Of a stretch of DNA of 64,000 bases, positions 50,721-59,747 are shown one piece after another. Where the stretch lies: contig NZ_CP154608.1 in NCBI RefSeq assembly GCF_039555325.1, positions 1,302,001 to 1,366,000 on the forward strand, in the 5' to 3' direction. The DNA is from Sphingomicrobium sp. XHP0239 (GTDB lineage: Bacteria; Pseudomonadota; Alphaproteobacteria; Sphingomonadales; Sphingomonadaceae). How positions within the stretch are numbered: the first letter of the stretch is position 1; every line of letters starts with the position of its first letter. Both the position numbers and the translations under genes were made by a program. The notes under the pieces are model-generated. The model saw nothing but the letters and a program-made list of their open reading frames with translations, did no database searches and was not told where the DNA came from.

Positions 50721-51650
50721 TCAGGCGTCCTTCGCGAACGCCTCGATATCCTCGAGCGTGACGAGGCTGACCGTCTCCGCATCGGGCAAAGTCTTGCGGA
50801 CCATGCCCGCCAGGACCTTGCCGCCGACTTCCACGAAGCGGGTGACCCCCGCATCGCCCATCGCCAGCACGCATTCACGCCAGCGAACGCGGCCCGTAAC
50901 CTGCTCGATCAGCCGCCGTTCGATATCCGCCGGATCGCGGCTCGCGCTCGCCGACACGTTCTGCATGAGCGGCACTGTCGGCGTCGCGATGGTGACGTCG
51001 CCGAACGCCTTCGCCATCCTGTCCTGCGCAGGCATCATCAGCCCGCAGTGGAAAGGCGCCGATACCGGCAGCGGGATGGCCCGCTTGGCACCCATGTCCT
51101 TGGCCATGCCGACCAGTCGGTCGATCGCGCTCCGGTGACCCGACACGACCACTTGTCCCGGATCATTGTCGTTGGCGACCGAACAGACTTCGTCCCCCTC
51201 GATCGCGGCTTCGGCGATTTCGTTGGCGCGCATCACGTCGACGCCCAGCAGCGCCGCCATGCCGCCTTCGCCGACCGGCACCGCATCCTGCATGGCATTG
51301 CCGCGCAGCCGCAACAGCTTGGCGGTGGTCGTCAGATCGAGCCCGCGCGCCGCACACAGCGCGGAATATTCGCCGAGGCTGTGCCCCGCCACGAAACCCG
51401 CCTTGTCGGCCAGATCGACGCCCATGACGCGCAGCACGGCGATCGAATGCGCCATGATCGCGGGCTGGGCATTGGCGGTCAGCGTCAACTCGTCCTCGGG
51501 TCCCTCGCGCATGAGGCGAAACAGATCCTCGCCCAGCGCGTCGTTGACCTCTTCGAACGTCTGTCGTGCCCGCGGTTCGGCGTCGGCCAGTTCGGCGCCC
51601 ATGCCGACCTTCTGGCTCCCCTGTCCGGGAAAAATATATGCGTCCATCAC
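50721..51650 (-). CDS. fabD: Malonyl-CoA:ACP transacylase
   Basis: 309 residues. FPGQGSQKVGMGAELADAEP is the N-terminal FabD motif. The nucleophile serine is in VAGHSLGEYSALCAA (GHSxG) with the histidine in PVSAPFHCGLMMPAQDRM. It loads malonate on acyl carrier protein for fatty acid synthesis. Confidence 0.97.
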   Translation of the reverse strand: MMDAYIFPGQGSQKVGMGAELADAEPRARQTFEEVNDALGEDLFRLMREGPEDELTLTANAQPAIMAHSIAVLRVMGVDLADKAGFVAGHSLGEYSALCAARGLDLTTTAKLLRLRGNAMQDAVPVGEGGMAALLGVDVMRANEIAEAAIEGDEVCSVANDNDPGQVVVSGHRSAIDRLVGMAKDMGAKRAIPLPVSAPFHCGLMMPAQDRMAKAFGDVTIATPTVPLMQNVSASASRDPADIERRLIEQVTGRVRWRECVLAMGDAGVTRFVEVGGKVLAGMVRKTLPDAETVSLVTLEDIEAFAKDA

Positions 51651-51837
51651 TGGCTCCCTTTTGTCGGCGGCGGGCTAGACCGACCCGACTTCGGAGGCAA
51701 GCACCCCCTCGGCTCGTCGTAAATATCGTTAACCTTTTGGAACCGATGGTCGAGCGGACGATTGAGCAGCGACCACAGGCCGGTGGGCGGACGTGCCGCC
51801 CTAGAGTTAACGGCCCTTTCATCAGGACTAACTTATT

Positions 51838-52443
51838 ATGATTAAACAGTTTCTGTTTGCCGGTGGCGCCGCTCTGGCGCTCACCGCCAGCCCCGCTTTT
51901 GCCCAGGAAGCTCCTGCCAGCGAAACCGAAATCTATGTCGGCGGCCAGGTCGGCTACCACAGCATCGACGAGATCGACTTCAACGAGATCGGCGTGGACG
52001 CGTCGACCGACATCGACGGCCTCACCTACGGCGGTTTTGCCGGCGTCATCCTTCCCTCGCGTAGCGACCTGCTGCTCGGCGCCGAAGCCAATTACATGGT
52101 CGGCACCGATGCGATCGATCGCGAGTATGGCGTCGCCGGGCTCGTCGGCACCCGCTTCGGCTCGAACAGCCGCGTCTTCCTCAAGGCCGGCTACCAGTGG
52201 GTCGACTTCGACGTCGCCGACATTGCCGGCCAAAGCGCCGACGACCTCGGCCTGTCCGGCCCGGCGCGTGACGCCTTCATCGACGACGTCGCCTTCGTGG
52301 TCGACGGCGACGACGTCGGTAGCGGCTTCCTGATCGGCGCGGGCGTCGACGTGGGCGTCGGCCCCGGCTTCCTGCGTCTCGGCGCGGACACGGTCGAATT
52401 CGACACCGTGCGCGCGACCGCGGGCTTCGGCATCAACTTCTAG
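51838..52443 (+). CDS. Outer membrane beta-barrel protein
   Basis: 201 residues. Signal peptide (MIKQFLFAGGAALALTASPA then FAQE). The mature part alternates hydrophobic and polar residues (SETEIYVGGQVGYHSIDEID; GFAGVILPSRSDLLLGAEAN) and ends in a Phe (TAGFGINF) like OmpA/opacity-type barrels of eight strands. It is very acidic (Asp-rich loops). It starts 187 bases from fabD, is divergent from it, and ends with double hairpins. Confidence 0.8.
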   Translation: MIKQFLFAGGAALALTASPAFAQEAPASETEIYVGGQVGYHSIDEIDFNEIGVDASTDIDGLTYGGFAGVILPSRSDLLLGAEANYMVGTDAIDREYGVAGLVGTRFGSNSRVFLKAGYQWVDFDVADIAGQSADDLGLSGPARDAFIDDVAFVVDGDDVGSGFLIGAGVDVGVGPGFLRLGADTVEFDTVRATAGFGINF

Positions 52444-52452
52444 TGCCAGCCC

Positions 52453-52517
52453 GTTCCCGCTTCGGCGGGAACAAATGAAAAAGGGGCCGGTCGGCAACTC
52501 GCCGCCCGGCCCCTTTT
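52453..52517. terminator. Tandem terminators between porin and SDR genes
   Basis: First hairpin: GTTCCCGC (52453-52460), TTCG loop, GCGGGAAC (52465-52472). Second: GGGGCCGG (52483-52490) and CCGGCCCC (52506-52513) then TTTT. On the minus strand the second is followed by TTTTT, so it can also end the convergent dehydrogenase gene. Confidence 0.88.
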
Positions 52518-52542
52518 CTTGTTTCGATGGAAGGACGTGCGT

Positions 52543-53310
52543 CTAACGCATGATCATCCCGCCATCGACGACATATTCGCTGCCGTTCACGTAGGACGCA
52601 TCGTCCGACAGCAGGAAGGTTGTGACCGCCGCCACTTCCTCCGGATTGCCGAAGCGACCGAGCGCGACCTGCTTCTTGATCCGTTCGGCCATCTCTTTCT
52701 GGTCGTCTTCGTCCATTCCGCCCGATTCCTCGGCAAACTTCGCCATGAAGCCGGTGTCGATCGGTCCCGGCGCCACCGAATTGACCCGGATGTTTCGGCT
52801 GCCGAGCTCGTTCGCCCAGCTGCGCGCCAACGCCGACACGCTCGCCTTGGTCGCGCCATAGACCGCCCCGCCCGGCATGCCCGAATGGCTCGCTACGCTC
52901 CCGGTCAGCAGCACCGCGCCGCCGTCCTTCACGCTGTCGGCCAGTCCGGCCATCTGCAGGATCGGGCCGCGGACGTTGGTGTTCATCATGCGGTCGAACG
53001 CCTCCTGCTCGGTCCCGCCCGCGGGGGTGCGCCCGCCATAGCCGGCATTGAGATACAGGCCGTCGATCTGTCCCATCTGGTCCTTGACCTTCTGCGCCAG
53101 GTCCTTCGCGGCTTCGGGATCGGATGCATCGTTGCGCAGCACCAGGCTGGCATCGGGAAGCTCGCGCCCCGCCTGGTCCAGATGGTCCTGGCTGTGCCCG
53201 GTCACGGCGACCTCGCCGCCCTCCTCGACAATCCGCTTGGCGGTCGCCAGACCGATGCCGTTGGTCCCGCCGGTGATCAGGACACGCTTTCCTTCGAAAC
53301 GATTGCTCAT
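52543..53310 (-). CDS. Short-chain dehydrogenase/reductase
   Basis: 255 residues from ATG 53310 (MSNRFEGKRVLITGGTNGIG; the GxxxGxG motif). The active-site Tyr-x-x-x-Lys is in VYGATKASVS, and LNAGYGGRTPAGGTEQEAF replaces the usual NNAG. The C terminus SEYVVDGGMIMR is typical of classical SDRs. Substrate unknown; no partner gene. It shares the terminator with the barrel gene. Confidence 0.9.
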   Translation of the reverse strand: MSNRFEGKRVLITGGTNGIGLATAKRIVEEGGEVAVTGHSQDHLDQAGRELPDASLVLRNDASDPEAAKDLAQKVKDQMGQIDGLYLNAGYGGRTPAGGTEQEAFDRMMNTNVRGPILQMAGLADSVKDGGAVLLTGSVASHSGMPGGAVYGATKASVSALARSWANELGSRNIRVNSVAPGPIDTGFMAKFAEESGGMDEDDQKEMAERIKKQVALGRFGNPEEVAAVTTFLLSDDASYVNGSEYVVDGGMIMR

Positions 53311-53386
53311 GGGAATTCTCCGTTGATGATGGGTTCGTAAAGGCAACGGAGTGTCGTTCGGCCACGTTCCGCCGACTGCCGGTCGA

Positions 53387-54007
53387 TCAGGCAGGCCGTT
53401 CGAAACCCGCGTGGACGGCGGAGGGTCGAACCCGGATCAGTCGAGCGCGAGTGGAACGCTGGAGAAGCATCGGCAGCAGGTTCACGACCATATTGCCGAG
53501 CATGAGACCGATCGCCCACGCCGGCCATCCTCCCGCCCACGCGGCCAGCGACGATCCCGTGCCGAACCACCAGAAGCCGTGATGCGCCCGTTCGGACCGG
53601 AAACTGCGCCGCGACGCGGCCTCGAGAGCGTCGGGACCGACATGGACACGATAGCCCGGGAAGCGGGCTCGGACCTTGCGATTGATGCGATCGCCGTCGG
53701 TGATGATCGCGCGCAGCCGGTCGAACCCCAGGCGGCGGTAGAGGCGACGCTCCAGGGCCAGCGAGGACGACGCGTACCAACCGCGCGGTAGCAGCGCGAC
53801 CGCGAAGCCCATCGCGATGGCAAGGGCGAGCCACGGTGTGACATCCTGCTCGAACGGCGGCGCCTCCGGCGAACGCATCCCATAGGCGCGAAGCCAGAAC
53901 AGAACGAGGATTCCCAGCCATGCGCCGAACAGGCCGTGCGGCAACGCGTTCAGCTTGCCCGCGTAGGTTTCTGCCTCCGCGCGATCGTGCCGGGAAGTGT
54001 CGCTCAC
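53387..54007 (-). CDS. CrtO-like carotenoid glycoside acyltransferase
   Basis: 206 residues from GTG 54007 with AGGAGG about 12 bases upstream. Four membrane segments are seen, including GKLNALPHGLFGAWLGILVL and PWLALAIAMGFAVALLPRGW. Between them runs the charged motif YRRLGFDRLRAIITDGDRIN and RAHHGFWWFGTGSSLAAWA, resembling the glycosyl-4,4'-diaponeurosporenoate acyltransferase (CrtO) family. That family acylates sugar-bound carotenoids. Enzymatic role here is inferred; no other carotenoid gene is adjacent. Moderate certainty. Confidence 0.6.
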   Translation of the reverse strand: MSDTSRHDRAEAETYAGKLNALPHGLFGAWLGILVLFWLRAYGMRSPEAPPFEQDVTPWLALAIAMGFAVALLPRGWYASSSLALERRLYRRLGFDRLRAIITDGDRINRKVRARFPGYRVHVGPDALEAASRRSFRSERAHHGFWWFGTGSSLAAWAGGWPAWAIGLMLGNMVVNLLPMLLQRSTRARLIRVRPSAVHAGFERPA

Positions 54008-54175
54008 CTGATGCCGCCCCCTCCTGTCCAGGCCTTGCCATCGCGGTCCTTTTCGGGCAAGTGCGCGTTCGACCGGACGGGCCTGCCCGCTTCCGGCGAT
54101 AACGTTTGACGACAGCCGGAGGGGTGGTGCGCATGGTGCGGCCATCAGCGATCGGCCAAAATGAGAGAAGACGAT

Positions 54176-54532
54176 ATGGCTCTTTACGAGCATATCTTCC
54201 TCGCGCGTCAGGACCTTGCGCAAGCGCAGGTCGACACGCTGACCGAGGAAGCATCCAAGATCATCACCGACAACGACGGCAAGGTGGTCGAGACCGAAGC
54301 CTGGGGCGTGAAGTCCCTCGCCTACAAGATCCAGAAGAACCGCAAGGCGCACTTCGTCATGATGCGGCTCGACACGCCCCCCGCCGCGATCGCGGAGCTG
54401 GAGCGTCAGACCCGCATCAACGAGGACGTGGTCCGCTACATGACCATCCGCGTCGACGAGCATGAAGAAGGCCCGTCCGCGATGATGCGCAAGAACGAGC
54501 GCAGCGAACGCAAGAAGAGGGAGCGCAACTAA
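54176..54532 (+). CDS. rpsF: 30S ribosomal protein bS6
   Basis: 118 residues from ATG 54176 ([20 protein letters not shown]), eighteen bases into a longer frame that could start at 54161. Typical motifs include [20 protein letters not shown], and a basic tail. It shares one base with rpsR (TAATG), as is usual for this operon. Confidence 0.97.
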   Translation: MALYEHIFLARQDLAQAQVDTLTEEASKIITDNDGKVVETEAWGVKSLAYKIQKNRKAHFVMMRLDTPPAAIAELERQTRINEDVVRYMTIRVDEHEEGPSAMMRKNERSERKKRERN

Positions 54533-54756
54533 TGGCTCGTCCGTTTTTCCGCCGCCGCAAGTCCTGCCCCTTCTCGGGCAACGACGCGCCCGTCATCGAC
54601 TACAAGGACGTCCGTCTGCTGCAGGGCTTCGTGTCCGAGCGTGGCAAGATCGTCCCCAGCCGTATCACCGCCGTCAGTGCCAAGAAGCAGCGCGAGCTCG
54701 CCAAGGCGATCAAGCGCGCGCGTCACATCGGCCTGATGCCGTACGTCGTTAAGTAA
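54532..54756 (+). CDS. rpsR: 30S ribosomal protein bS18
   Basis: 74 residues. [20 protein letters not shown], then [20 protein letters not shown], is the full bS18 sequence. The Cys in the N-terminal SCPF segment is retained, as in forms that can bind zinc. It is followed by rplI eleven bases later, with AAGGAGA between. Confidence 0.97.
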   Translation: MARPFFRRRKSCPFSGNDAPVIDYKDVRLLQGFVSERGKIVPSRITAVSAKKQRELAKAIKRARHIGLMPYVVK

Positions 54757-54767
54757 GGAGAACAGAC

Positions 54768-55520
54768 ATGGACGTGATCCTGCTTGAACGCGTCGAGAAG
54801 CTCGGCGCCATCGGCGACGTGGTTTCCGTCAAGAACGGTTATGCGCGCAACTATCTGCTTCCCAACAAGAAGGCCCTCCGCGCCAATGCCGCGAACAAGG
54901 CCGTCTTCGAAGCGAACCGCGAGCGCATCGAGAAGGAAAATGCCGAGAAGCGCGACGTTGCCGCTGAAGAAGGCAAGAAGATGGACGGCACCGAACTGGT
55001 GATGATCCGTCAGGCCTCGAACACCGGCCAGCTCTACGGCTCGGTCGCCACCCGCGACGTGGTCGCCGGCATGGAGGAAAAGGGCTTCCAGATCGAGAAG
55101 AGCCAGGTCCAGCTGGTCCGCCCGATCAAGGCCATCGGCATGCACGACGTCAACGTCGTCCTGCACCCCGAGGTGACTATCGTCGTGAAGGCGAACGTCG
55201 CCCGCTCGACCGAGGAAGCCGAACTGCAGGCGCAGGGCGTCGACATCATCCAGCAGATGTACGAGGAAGAACAGGCCGAACTTCGCGAAACCGCCATCGA
55301 AGCGGGCGTCGATGAAGAAGCCGTCCTCGAGCCGGGCGAAGTCGTCAACGAAGACGGCGAGATCGAAGTCGCCGAGGGCGTCGAGGAGCACCCGCTCAAG
55401 GGAACCGCCGACGAAACCCCGAGCGAGGCCGAAGTCGAAGCCGCGACCGACGACACGTCGAGCGACGGCGACGATACCGACGCCGAAACGGCCGACGAAG
55501 ACAAGAGCGAGGAAGAGTAA
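54768..55520 (+). CDS. rplI: 50S ribosomal protein bL9 with long acidic tail
   Basis: 250 residues, while bL9 is normally about 150. Residues 1-148 are a full bL9: VILLERVEKLGAIGDVVSVK, NGYARNYLLPNKKALRANAA, then LYGSVATRDVVAGMEEKGFQ and HPEVTIVVKANVARSTEEAE. Residues 150-250 are an added low-complexity tail rich in Glu, Asp, Ala and Thr, ending DKSEEE. The frame is clean with no shift and ends at a terminator. Longer bL9 tails occur in sphingomonads; the role is unknown. Confidence 0.95.
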   Translation: MDVILLERVEKLGAIGDVVSVKNGYARNYLLPNKKALRANAANKAVFEANRERIEKENAEKRDVAAEEGKKMDGTELVMIRQASNTGQLYGSVATRDVVAGMEEKGFQIEKSQVQLVRPIKAIGMHDVNVVLHPEVTIVVKANVARSTEEAELQAQGVDIIQQMYEEEQAELRETAIEAGVDEEAVLEPGEVVNEDGEIEVAEGVEEHPLKGTADETPSEAEVEAATDDTSSDGDDTDAETADEDKSEEE

Positions 55521-55557
55521 GGCTCTTTCCACCGCTGTCGTCTTCACGACGAACAAG

Positions 55558-55587
55558 GAGCCGCTCGGGAAACCGGGCGGCTCTTTT
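55558..55587 (+). terminator. Terminator of rpsF-rpsR-rplI
   Basis: GAGCCGCTCGG (55558-55568), GAAA loop, CCGGGCGGCTC (55573-55583) with one wobble pair, then TTTT. Confidence 0.93.
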
Positions 55588-55644
55588 CGTCTCGCCGGAA
55601 CGCCCCCCGTCCCTTCCCGTTGGTACGGCGAAGGAGACAATCAC

Positions 55645-55812
55645 ATGAGTGACGACAACAAGAACGACCGCCTCGAAAAGGACCCGAAGCCGAAGAACTA
55701 TTCGGACAAGGCCCGCATCGACGCGATGGACGCCGAGAAGTTCGACACCGTCGACTATCAGAAGGATGCGCAGGGCGAACCGCGCAAGGCCACGACTGAC
55801 GAAGAAGAATAG
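55645..55812 (+). CDS. Small charged protein
   Basis: 55 residues from ATG 55645 (MSDDNKNDRLEKDPKPKNYS; AAGGAGA six bases upstream). Extremely hydrophilic, with no hydrophobic core, so probably disordered. I do not recognise it. The good ribosome site and the hairpin immediately after support a real gene. Confidence 0.6.
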   Translation: MSDDNKNDRLEKDPKPKNYSDKARIDAMDAEKFDTVDYQKDAQGEPRKATTDEEE

Positions 55813-55834
55813 GCCCTCTGTTCTGCCGGAAAAC

Positions 55835-55869
55835 CGGGCGTCGATCCTCTACGGGATCGGCGCCCGTTT
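55835..55869 (+). terminator. Terminator after the small charged protein
   Basis: CGGGCG and CGATCC pair with GGATCG and CGCCCG (arms 55835-55847 and 55853-55866, one mismatch) around a short loop, then TTTC. The tail touches the stop of the convergent glutathione transferase gene. Confidence 0.75.
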
Positions 55870-56534
55870 CATATCCGGCGCGCCACCTCGTGACCGATCT
55901 TGGCGAAATAGGCCTGCTCGCGCTGGACCGAACCGGCCAGCGACGGGCGCGCCAGCATGCGCTTCGTCCATTCGTCGAGCTTGGGATAGCGTGACCAGTC
56001 GACCTTCGCCCCCGCATGGTCGAGGTTGGCGAACGGGCTGGCCAGCGCCAGGTCGGCGATGCTGAGCGTGTCGCCCACCAGATGCTCGCCCCCGGGCATC
56101 TCGCTCTCGAGATAGTCGAGCAACAGGGGCAGTTCCTCCGCCTCCGCACGGTCCGCCATCTCCAGATCGCCTTCCTTGCCCTCGAACCGCGGCGCCACCA
56201 CGCGGTGGAAGAACAACTTGGCGATACAGCCGAACAGAATCGTATCGGCGAACTCCTCCCACCAGACCGCCCGCCCCCGTTCGCGCGCGTCGGCGGGATA
56301 CAACGCGGGATCGGGATGCTTGGCCTCCAGATAGTGCGCGATCGCCGAGGAATCGGACAGGAGATAGTCTCCATCGCGCAGCGCCGGCATCTTGCCCAGC
56401 GGACTGGCCTCGCGGAACTCGGGGTCCCGGTCGCCCCGTCCGACGGTCTTGATCTTGAAGTCGACGTCCTTCTCGATCGCCACCGCGATCACCTTGCGGA
56501 CATAGGGCGACATGCTCGCGCCGTAGATGATCAT
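55869..56534 (-). CDS. Glutathione S-transferase family protein
   Basis: 221 residues. Thioredoxin-like N-terminal domain (MIIYGASMSPYVRKVIAVAI; the Ser in MSPYVR corresponds to the catalytic Ser/Cys position), with PALRDGDYLLSDSSAIAHYL. The helical C-terminal domain includes GEHLVGDTLSIADLALASPF. Role not defined; could reduce or conjugate a hydrophobic substrate. Convergent with the ribosomal cluster. Confidence 0.9.
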   Translation of the reverse strand: MIIYGASMSPYVRKVIAVAIEKDVDFKIKTVGRGDRDPEFREASPLGKMPALRDGDYLLSDSSAIAHYLEAKHPDPALYPADARERGRAVWWEEFADTILFGCIAKLFFHRVVAPRFEGKEGDLEMADRAEAEELPLLLDYLESEMPGGEHLVGDTLSIADLALASPFANLDHAGAKVDWSRYPKLDEWTKRMLARPSLAGSVQREQAYFAKIGHEVARRI

Positions 56535-56553
56535 CGTGCGCTTTCTCCTGGCT

Positions 56554-57069
56554 TCATCGGATCCGGTAGTAATCCGCCACCCGGTCGAGCGCTAGGGTCA
56601 GCACCAGCTTGCCCGACCGCGCGGGCCAGCCCAGCGCCCCCTCCGCCTCGCGCATCCCCTCACCGGCGCAGACGATCCGCCACAAGATATCCGACAGCCC
56701 CGTTCCCGCGTGAGTGAGCGCTTCGTCGAACCGCGCCTTCGCATCGATCTGCGCCCCGCTCAGGTCGGGGGCCGAGCCGCTTCCGCCCCGCGACCGCGCG
56801 ACGGGCGCCGCATCCCACGCCATCGTCGTGCGCTGCGCCAGTTGCGCGCGCTCCCAGTCGGCGCGGAGACGCTCGCCCGCCTCGTACTGCCGCTCGCTGA
56901 CATGACCGCGCGACCGCAACCAGCCGAGCGGGCTTTCATGCCGGTGGACGGTGACGCTCCGCCGAACGGGTCGTCCCCCGACGATGTCGCCTTCGATCCC
57001 CCGCTCCTCCAGGATCCGCGGATCGCTCCATACGCCCGTTTCCGCGCGCTCCTTCCTCGTGTCTTCCAT
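56554..57069 (-). CDS. DUF6456-type protein
   Basis: 171 residues. The stretch SPLGWLRSRGHVSERQYEAG ERLRADWERAQLAQRTTMAW and the C-terminal LSDILWRIVCAGEGMREAEG with RSGKLVLTLALDRVADYYRI match the DUF6456 family of alphaproteobacteria, thought to be DNA-binding. No functional assignment exists. It lies divergent from the XRE regulator at 57173. Confidence 0.8.
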   Translation of the reverse strand: MEDTRKERAETGVWSDPRILEERGIEGDIVGGRPVRRSVTVHRHESPLGWLRSRGHVSERQYEAGERLRADWERAQLAQRTTMAWDAAPVARSRGGSGSAPDLSGAQIDAKARFDEALTHAGTGLSDILWRIVCAGEGMREAEGALGWPARSGKLVLTLALDRVADYYRIR

Positions 57070-57172
57070 GCCATCTCCTCAGGTCGTCCTGCGAATCGTC
57101 GTCGCGAATGGCCTTGCCATGACGGCACATCTGTAGGACAGTGAAAAACCGATCTGGTTACAGGAACGCATC

Positions 57173-57739
57173 ATGCAATCACGAATCCGAGATGTTCGCC
57201 GCGCCAAGGGCCTGACGTTGGCCGAGGTGGCGGAACGCTGCGACCCGCCCACCACGGCGCAGACGATCGGACGCCTCGAGACTGGCACCCGCACCCTGTC
57301 GATCGACTGGGTCAACCGCATCGCCGCCGCGCTCGACGTCGACAGCGCCGATCTCCTCGCCCATGCCGACGCGGACGAGGCGGGGGTCGATGCGCTGCTG
57401 GCAGCCGACGGTCATGCCCGTGCCCCGACGAAGCGGCTCATCGCGCTGCCCCCCGCGAGCCGCGCCGACACCGTTATCGTGCGGGTTACCGGCGGCGTCG
57501 GCGACTATCGCAGCGGCGATGAGATCTGGTGCCGTCGCCTCGACGCCGACCAGTTCGGCCAGGCCCTCAACCGCGACGTGCTCGTTCCCCGACCCGCCGG
57601 CCGTTATGCCTTTGGTCGAATGATCGACCGGTCGGACGGACAATTGTTGATCCTTCCGCCCGGCCCGGGCAACCGTCAGAGCGTCGTGCGGGACCCGGGG
57701 TGGATCGCGGTCGCCGAACGGCTGGTGCGGACGCTTTGA
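57173..57739 (+). CDS. XRE-type regulator with S24-like C terminus
   Basis: 188 residues. N-terminal helix-turn-helix (RIRDVRRAKGLTLAEVAERC), then a C-terminal beta domain like phage CI/LexA (SRADTVIVRVTGGVGDYRSG, DEIWCRRLDADQFGQALNRD). The self-cleavage serine is not in place (GVGDYRSGDEI instead of a GDSM type), so the S24 fold seems non-cleaving. Likely a small-molecule or stress-linked repressor; target unknown. Confidence 0.75.
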   Translation: MQSRIRDVRRAKGLTLAEVAERCDPPTTAQTIGRLETGTRTLSIDWVNRIAAALDVDSADLLAHADADEAGVDALLAADGHARAPTKRLIALPPASRADTVIVRVTGGVGDYRSGDEIWCRRLDADQFGQALNRDVLVPRPAGRYAFGRMIDRSDGQLLILPPGPGNRQSVVRDPGWIAVAERLVRTL

Positions 57740-57758
57740 ACGCGTTTGAGGGGGAACG

Positions 57759-58193
57759 ATGATGAACAAGAATACGCAAGGCTGCATCGGACTGGGCGCG
57801 ATCGGGTTGGTCCTGCTGGTCGTGATCGGGATCGTCATGGCCGTCTGGCCGCAATACCGCGTCTATCAGCAGGAACTGGCGGGCAAGGCCCGCTATGCCG
57901 AGGCCGAGAGCAGCCGCCGCATCGCCATCCTCGAAGCGCAGGCCGCCAAGGAGAGCGCCACGCAGTTCGCGGAGGCCGAGGTCATCCGCGCCCAGGGCGC
58001 TGCCGATGCCAACCGGATCCTCCAGGACAGCCTCGGCGGTCCCGAAGGCTATCTGCGCTACCTCCAGATTCAGGCGATCGACGAAAAGAACGCCTCGCTC
58101 ATCTATATTCCGACCGAAAGCGGCCTTCCCATCACCGAAGCCGGGCGCCTGCCCGCCCCCGCCGCTTCCAGCATCGCTGCATCGGAGGAATAG
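57759..58193 (+). CDS. Membrane-anchored coiled-coil protein
   Basis: 144 residues from ATG 57759 (a second ATG follows at 57762). One transmembrane helix (GCIGLGAIGLVLLVVIGIVM), then an Ala/Glu-rich coiled coil (YAEAESSRRIAILEAQAAKE) and PEGYLRYLQIQAIDEKNASL-like end. The coiled coil and the IYIPTESGLPI end look like the C-terminal half of SPFH/prohibitin-type proteins, but the SPFH domain itself is absent. Function unknown. Confidence 0.65.
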   Translation: MMNKNTQGCIGLGAIGLVLLVVIGIVMAVWPQYRVYQQELAGKARYAEAESSRRIAILEAQAAKESATQFAEAEVIRAQGAADANRILQDSLGGPEGYLRYLQIQAIDEKNASLIYIPTESGLPITEAGRLPAPAASSIAASEE

Positions 58194-58215
58194 CATCGGG
58201 ATCGGGGGACGAACG

Positions 58216-59700
58216 GTGCGACCGAAACCCGCGCTGGAAGGGCGCGAGCGGGCTCTTCTGTGGACCGGTGCGCTGCTCGTCGCTGCCGCCTTCGTCGCCC
58301 GTCCCGTTCTCGAAGCGACCTATTTCCACCAGAGCTGGTGGATCAACTGGAGCTGGCTCGACCAGTTCGCTCGGCAGTTCCTCGCGGGCGATCTCTATCC
58401 GCAATGGCTCGAACAATCGCACGGCGGCCTCGGCGCACCCAGTTTCTATTTCTATCCGCCGCTAACCTTCTACGCGGGCATTCCCTTCATCGCGCTCGGC
58501 TTCTCCACCGATCAGGCGCTGGTTGCCGTCAACGCGCTGATCGTCGTCATCAGCGCCCTTACCGCCCACGCATGGTTCCGCGCCGGCGGCCGACGCGCGC
58601 TCGTTCCCGCTCTTCTTTATGCCTCCGCGCCCTTCTTCCTGTTCGACCTGCTCTATCGCGGCGCGATCGCCGAACAGATGGCCTATGCATGGCTGCCGCT
58701 CATGGGCCTCGGAATATTGCGGGCGCACCAGCGCCGCGGCGGGCACGTCGCCGCAATTGCGGTCGCGTTGGTGCTTCTCAGCCACCTTCTGATCGCCATG
58801 GTCGCGCTGATCCTGCTCGCCATACCCTACGCGCTGTCGCTCTCGCGGCGGCCTGGCGACTGGTGGCGCATGGGATGGCCGTTCGCCGTCGGCCTCCTCA
58901 TCTCGGCCGTCTTCGTCCTTCCCGCCATCGCGCTCGAACCCTATCGCAGCAGCGAGGTCTTGTGGGGCCGCGACTATTTCAAACCCGCTTACTGGAACCT
59001 GCTTCTCCGCCGGTGGGACGATTTCATCGCGCCGTTGGTCGCAATCCTCGCCTTGGGCGCGATCGGTGCCGCGTGGATGTGGGTTCGCACGAAACACTGG
59101 GCCGCCGCGCTGGCGTTCGGTTGCGCCCTCGTTTCGCTCGGCGCGGTTCCGCTGTTCGACCTTCCGCTCCTGTCGCGCATCCAGTTCCCGTTCCGCGCCA
59201 GCGGCTTCGTGACCTTGTGGACCGCCTTCGCGCTCGCGAGCGTCGCCAAGTCCGACCGAACTCTATGGGCGGCGGCAGCGCTCGCGCACCTGATGCTACC
59301 GGTGATGGCCTTCACCGACGTTCGCGAACCCTCGCTCGACCCAGACTTCATCCGCGCCAACCACGCCGACGTCGTCGAAATGCTGCCGCCCGGAACGATC
59401 AAGGACGACTGGACGGGCAACGGCCGCGAAGACGCCGTCGCGGTCCGCCGCTTCGCCAAAGCCGATCCCCTCGTCGTACCCCGCTTCTATTTCCCGATAT
59501 GGGTCGCCGAATGCGGTGGGCGTCGAATGGATGTAACACAGGATACGAGTGGCCTGATCAGGCTTCCGGAGGCGGGATGTTCGATCGGACGGCGCACGCT
59601 ACCGGTCGAATGGTGGGCACGGGGCTTGAGCCTTCTGGGACTCGCCCTGCTGGCCCTGATCGTCACACGGGCGAGGAGGCGATCGCCGGTCAGGCGCTAG
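58216..59700 (+). CDS. Multi-pass GT-C-like membrane protein
   Basis: 494 residues from GTG 58216 (weak GGGGGAC site). About ten membrane helices are visible (LLWTGALLVAAAFVARPVLE, LVAVNALIVVISALTAHAWF, LLISAVFVLPAIALEPY). The first luminal loop resembles the Glu/Asp-containing loops of polyprenol-phosphate-sugar-dependent glycosyltransferases. A soluble C-terminal part precedes the last helix. Probably a membrane transferase; substrate not readable. It ends 48 bases before tRNA-Val. Confidence 0.65.
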   Translation: MRPKPALEGRERALLWTGALLVAAAFVARPVLEATYFHQSWWINWSWLDQFARQFLAGDLYPQWLEQSHGGLGAPSFYFYPPLTFYAGIPFIALGFSTDQALVAVNALIVVISALTAHAWFRAGGRRALVPALLYASAPFFLFDLLYRGAIAEQMAYAWLPLMGLGILRAHQRRGGHVAAIAVALVLLSHLLIAMVALILLAIPYALSLSRRPGDWWRMGWPFAVGLLISAVFVLPAIALEPYRSSEVLWGRDYFKPAYWNLLLRRWDDFIAPLVAILALGAIGAAWMWVRTKHWAAALAFGCALVSLGAVPLFDLPLLSRIQFPFRASGFVTLWTAFALASVAKSDRTLWAAAALAHLMLPVMAFTDVREPSLDPDFIRANHADVVEMLPPGTIKDDWTGNGREDAVAVRRFAKADPLVVPRFYFPIWVAECGGRRMDVTQDTSGLIRLPEAGCSIGRRTLPVEWWARGLSLLGLALLALIVTRARRRSPVRR

Positions 59701-59747
59701 AACCGGCCTCTCCTGCAGAATTGCCCGCACATCGAAAACAATGGGAA

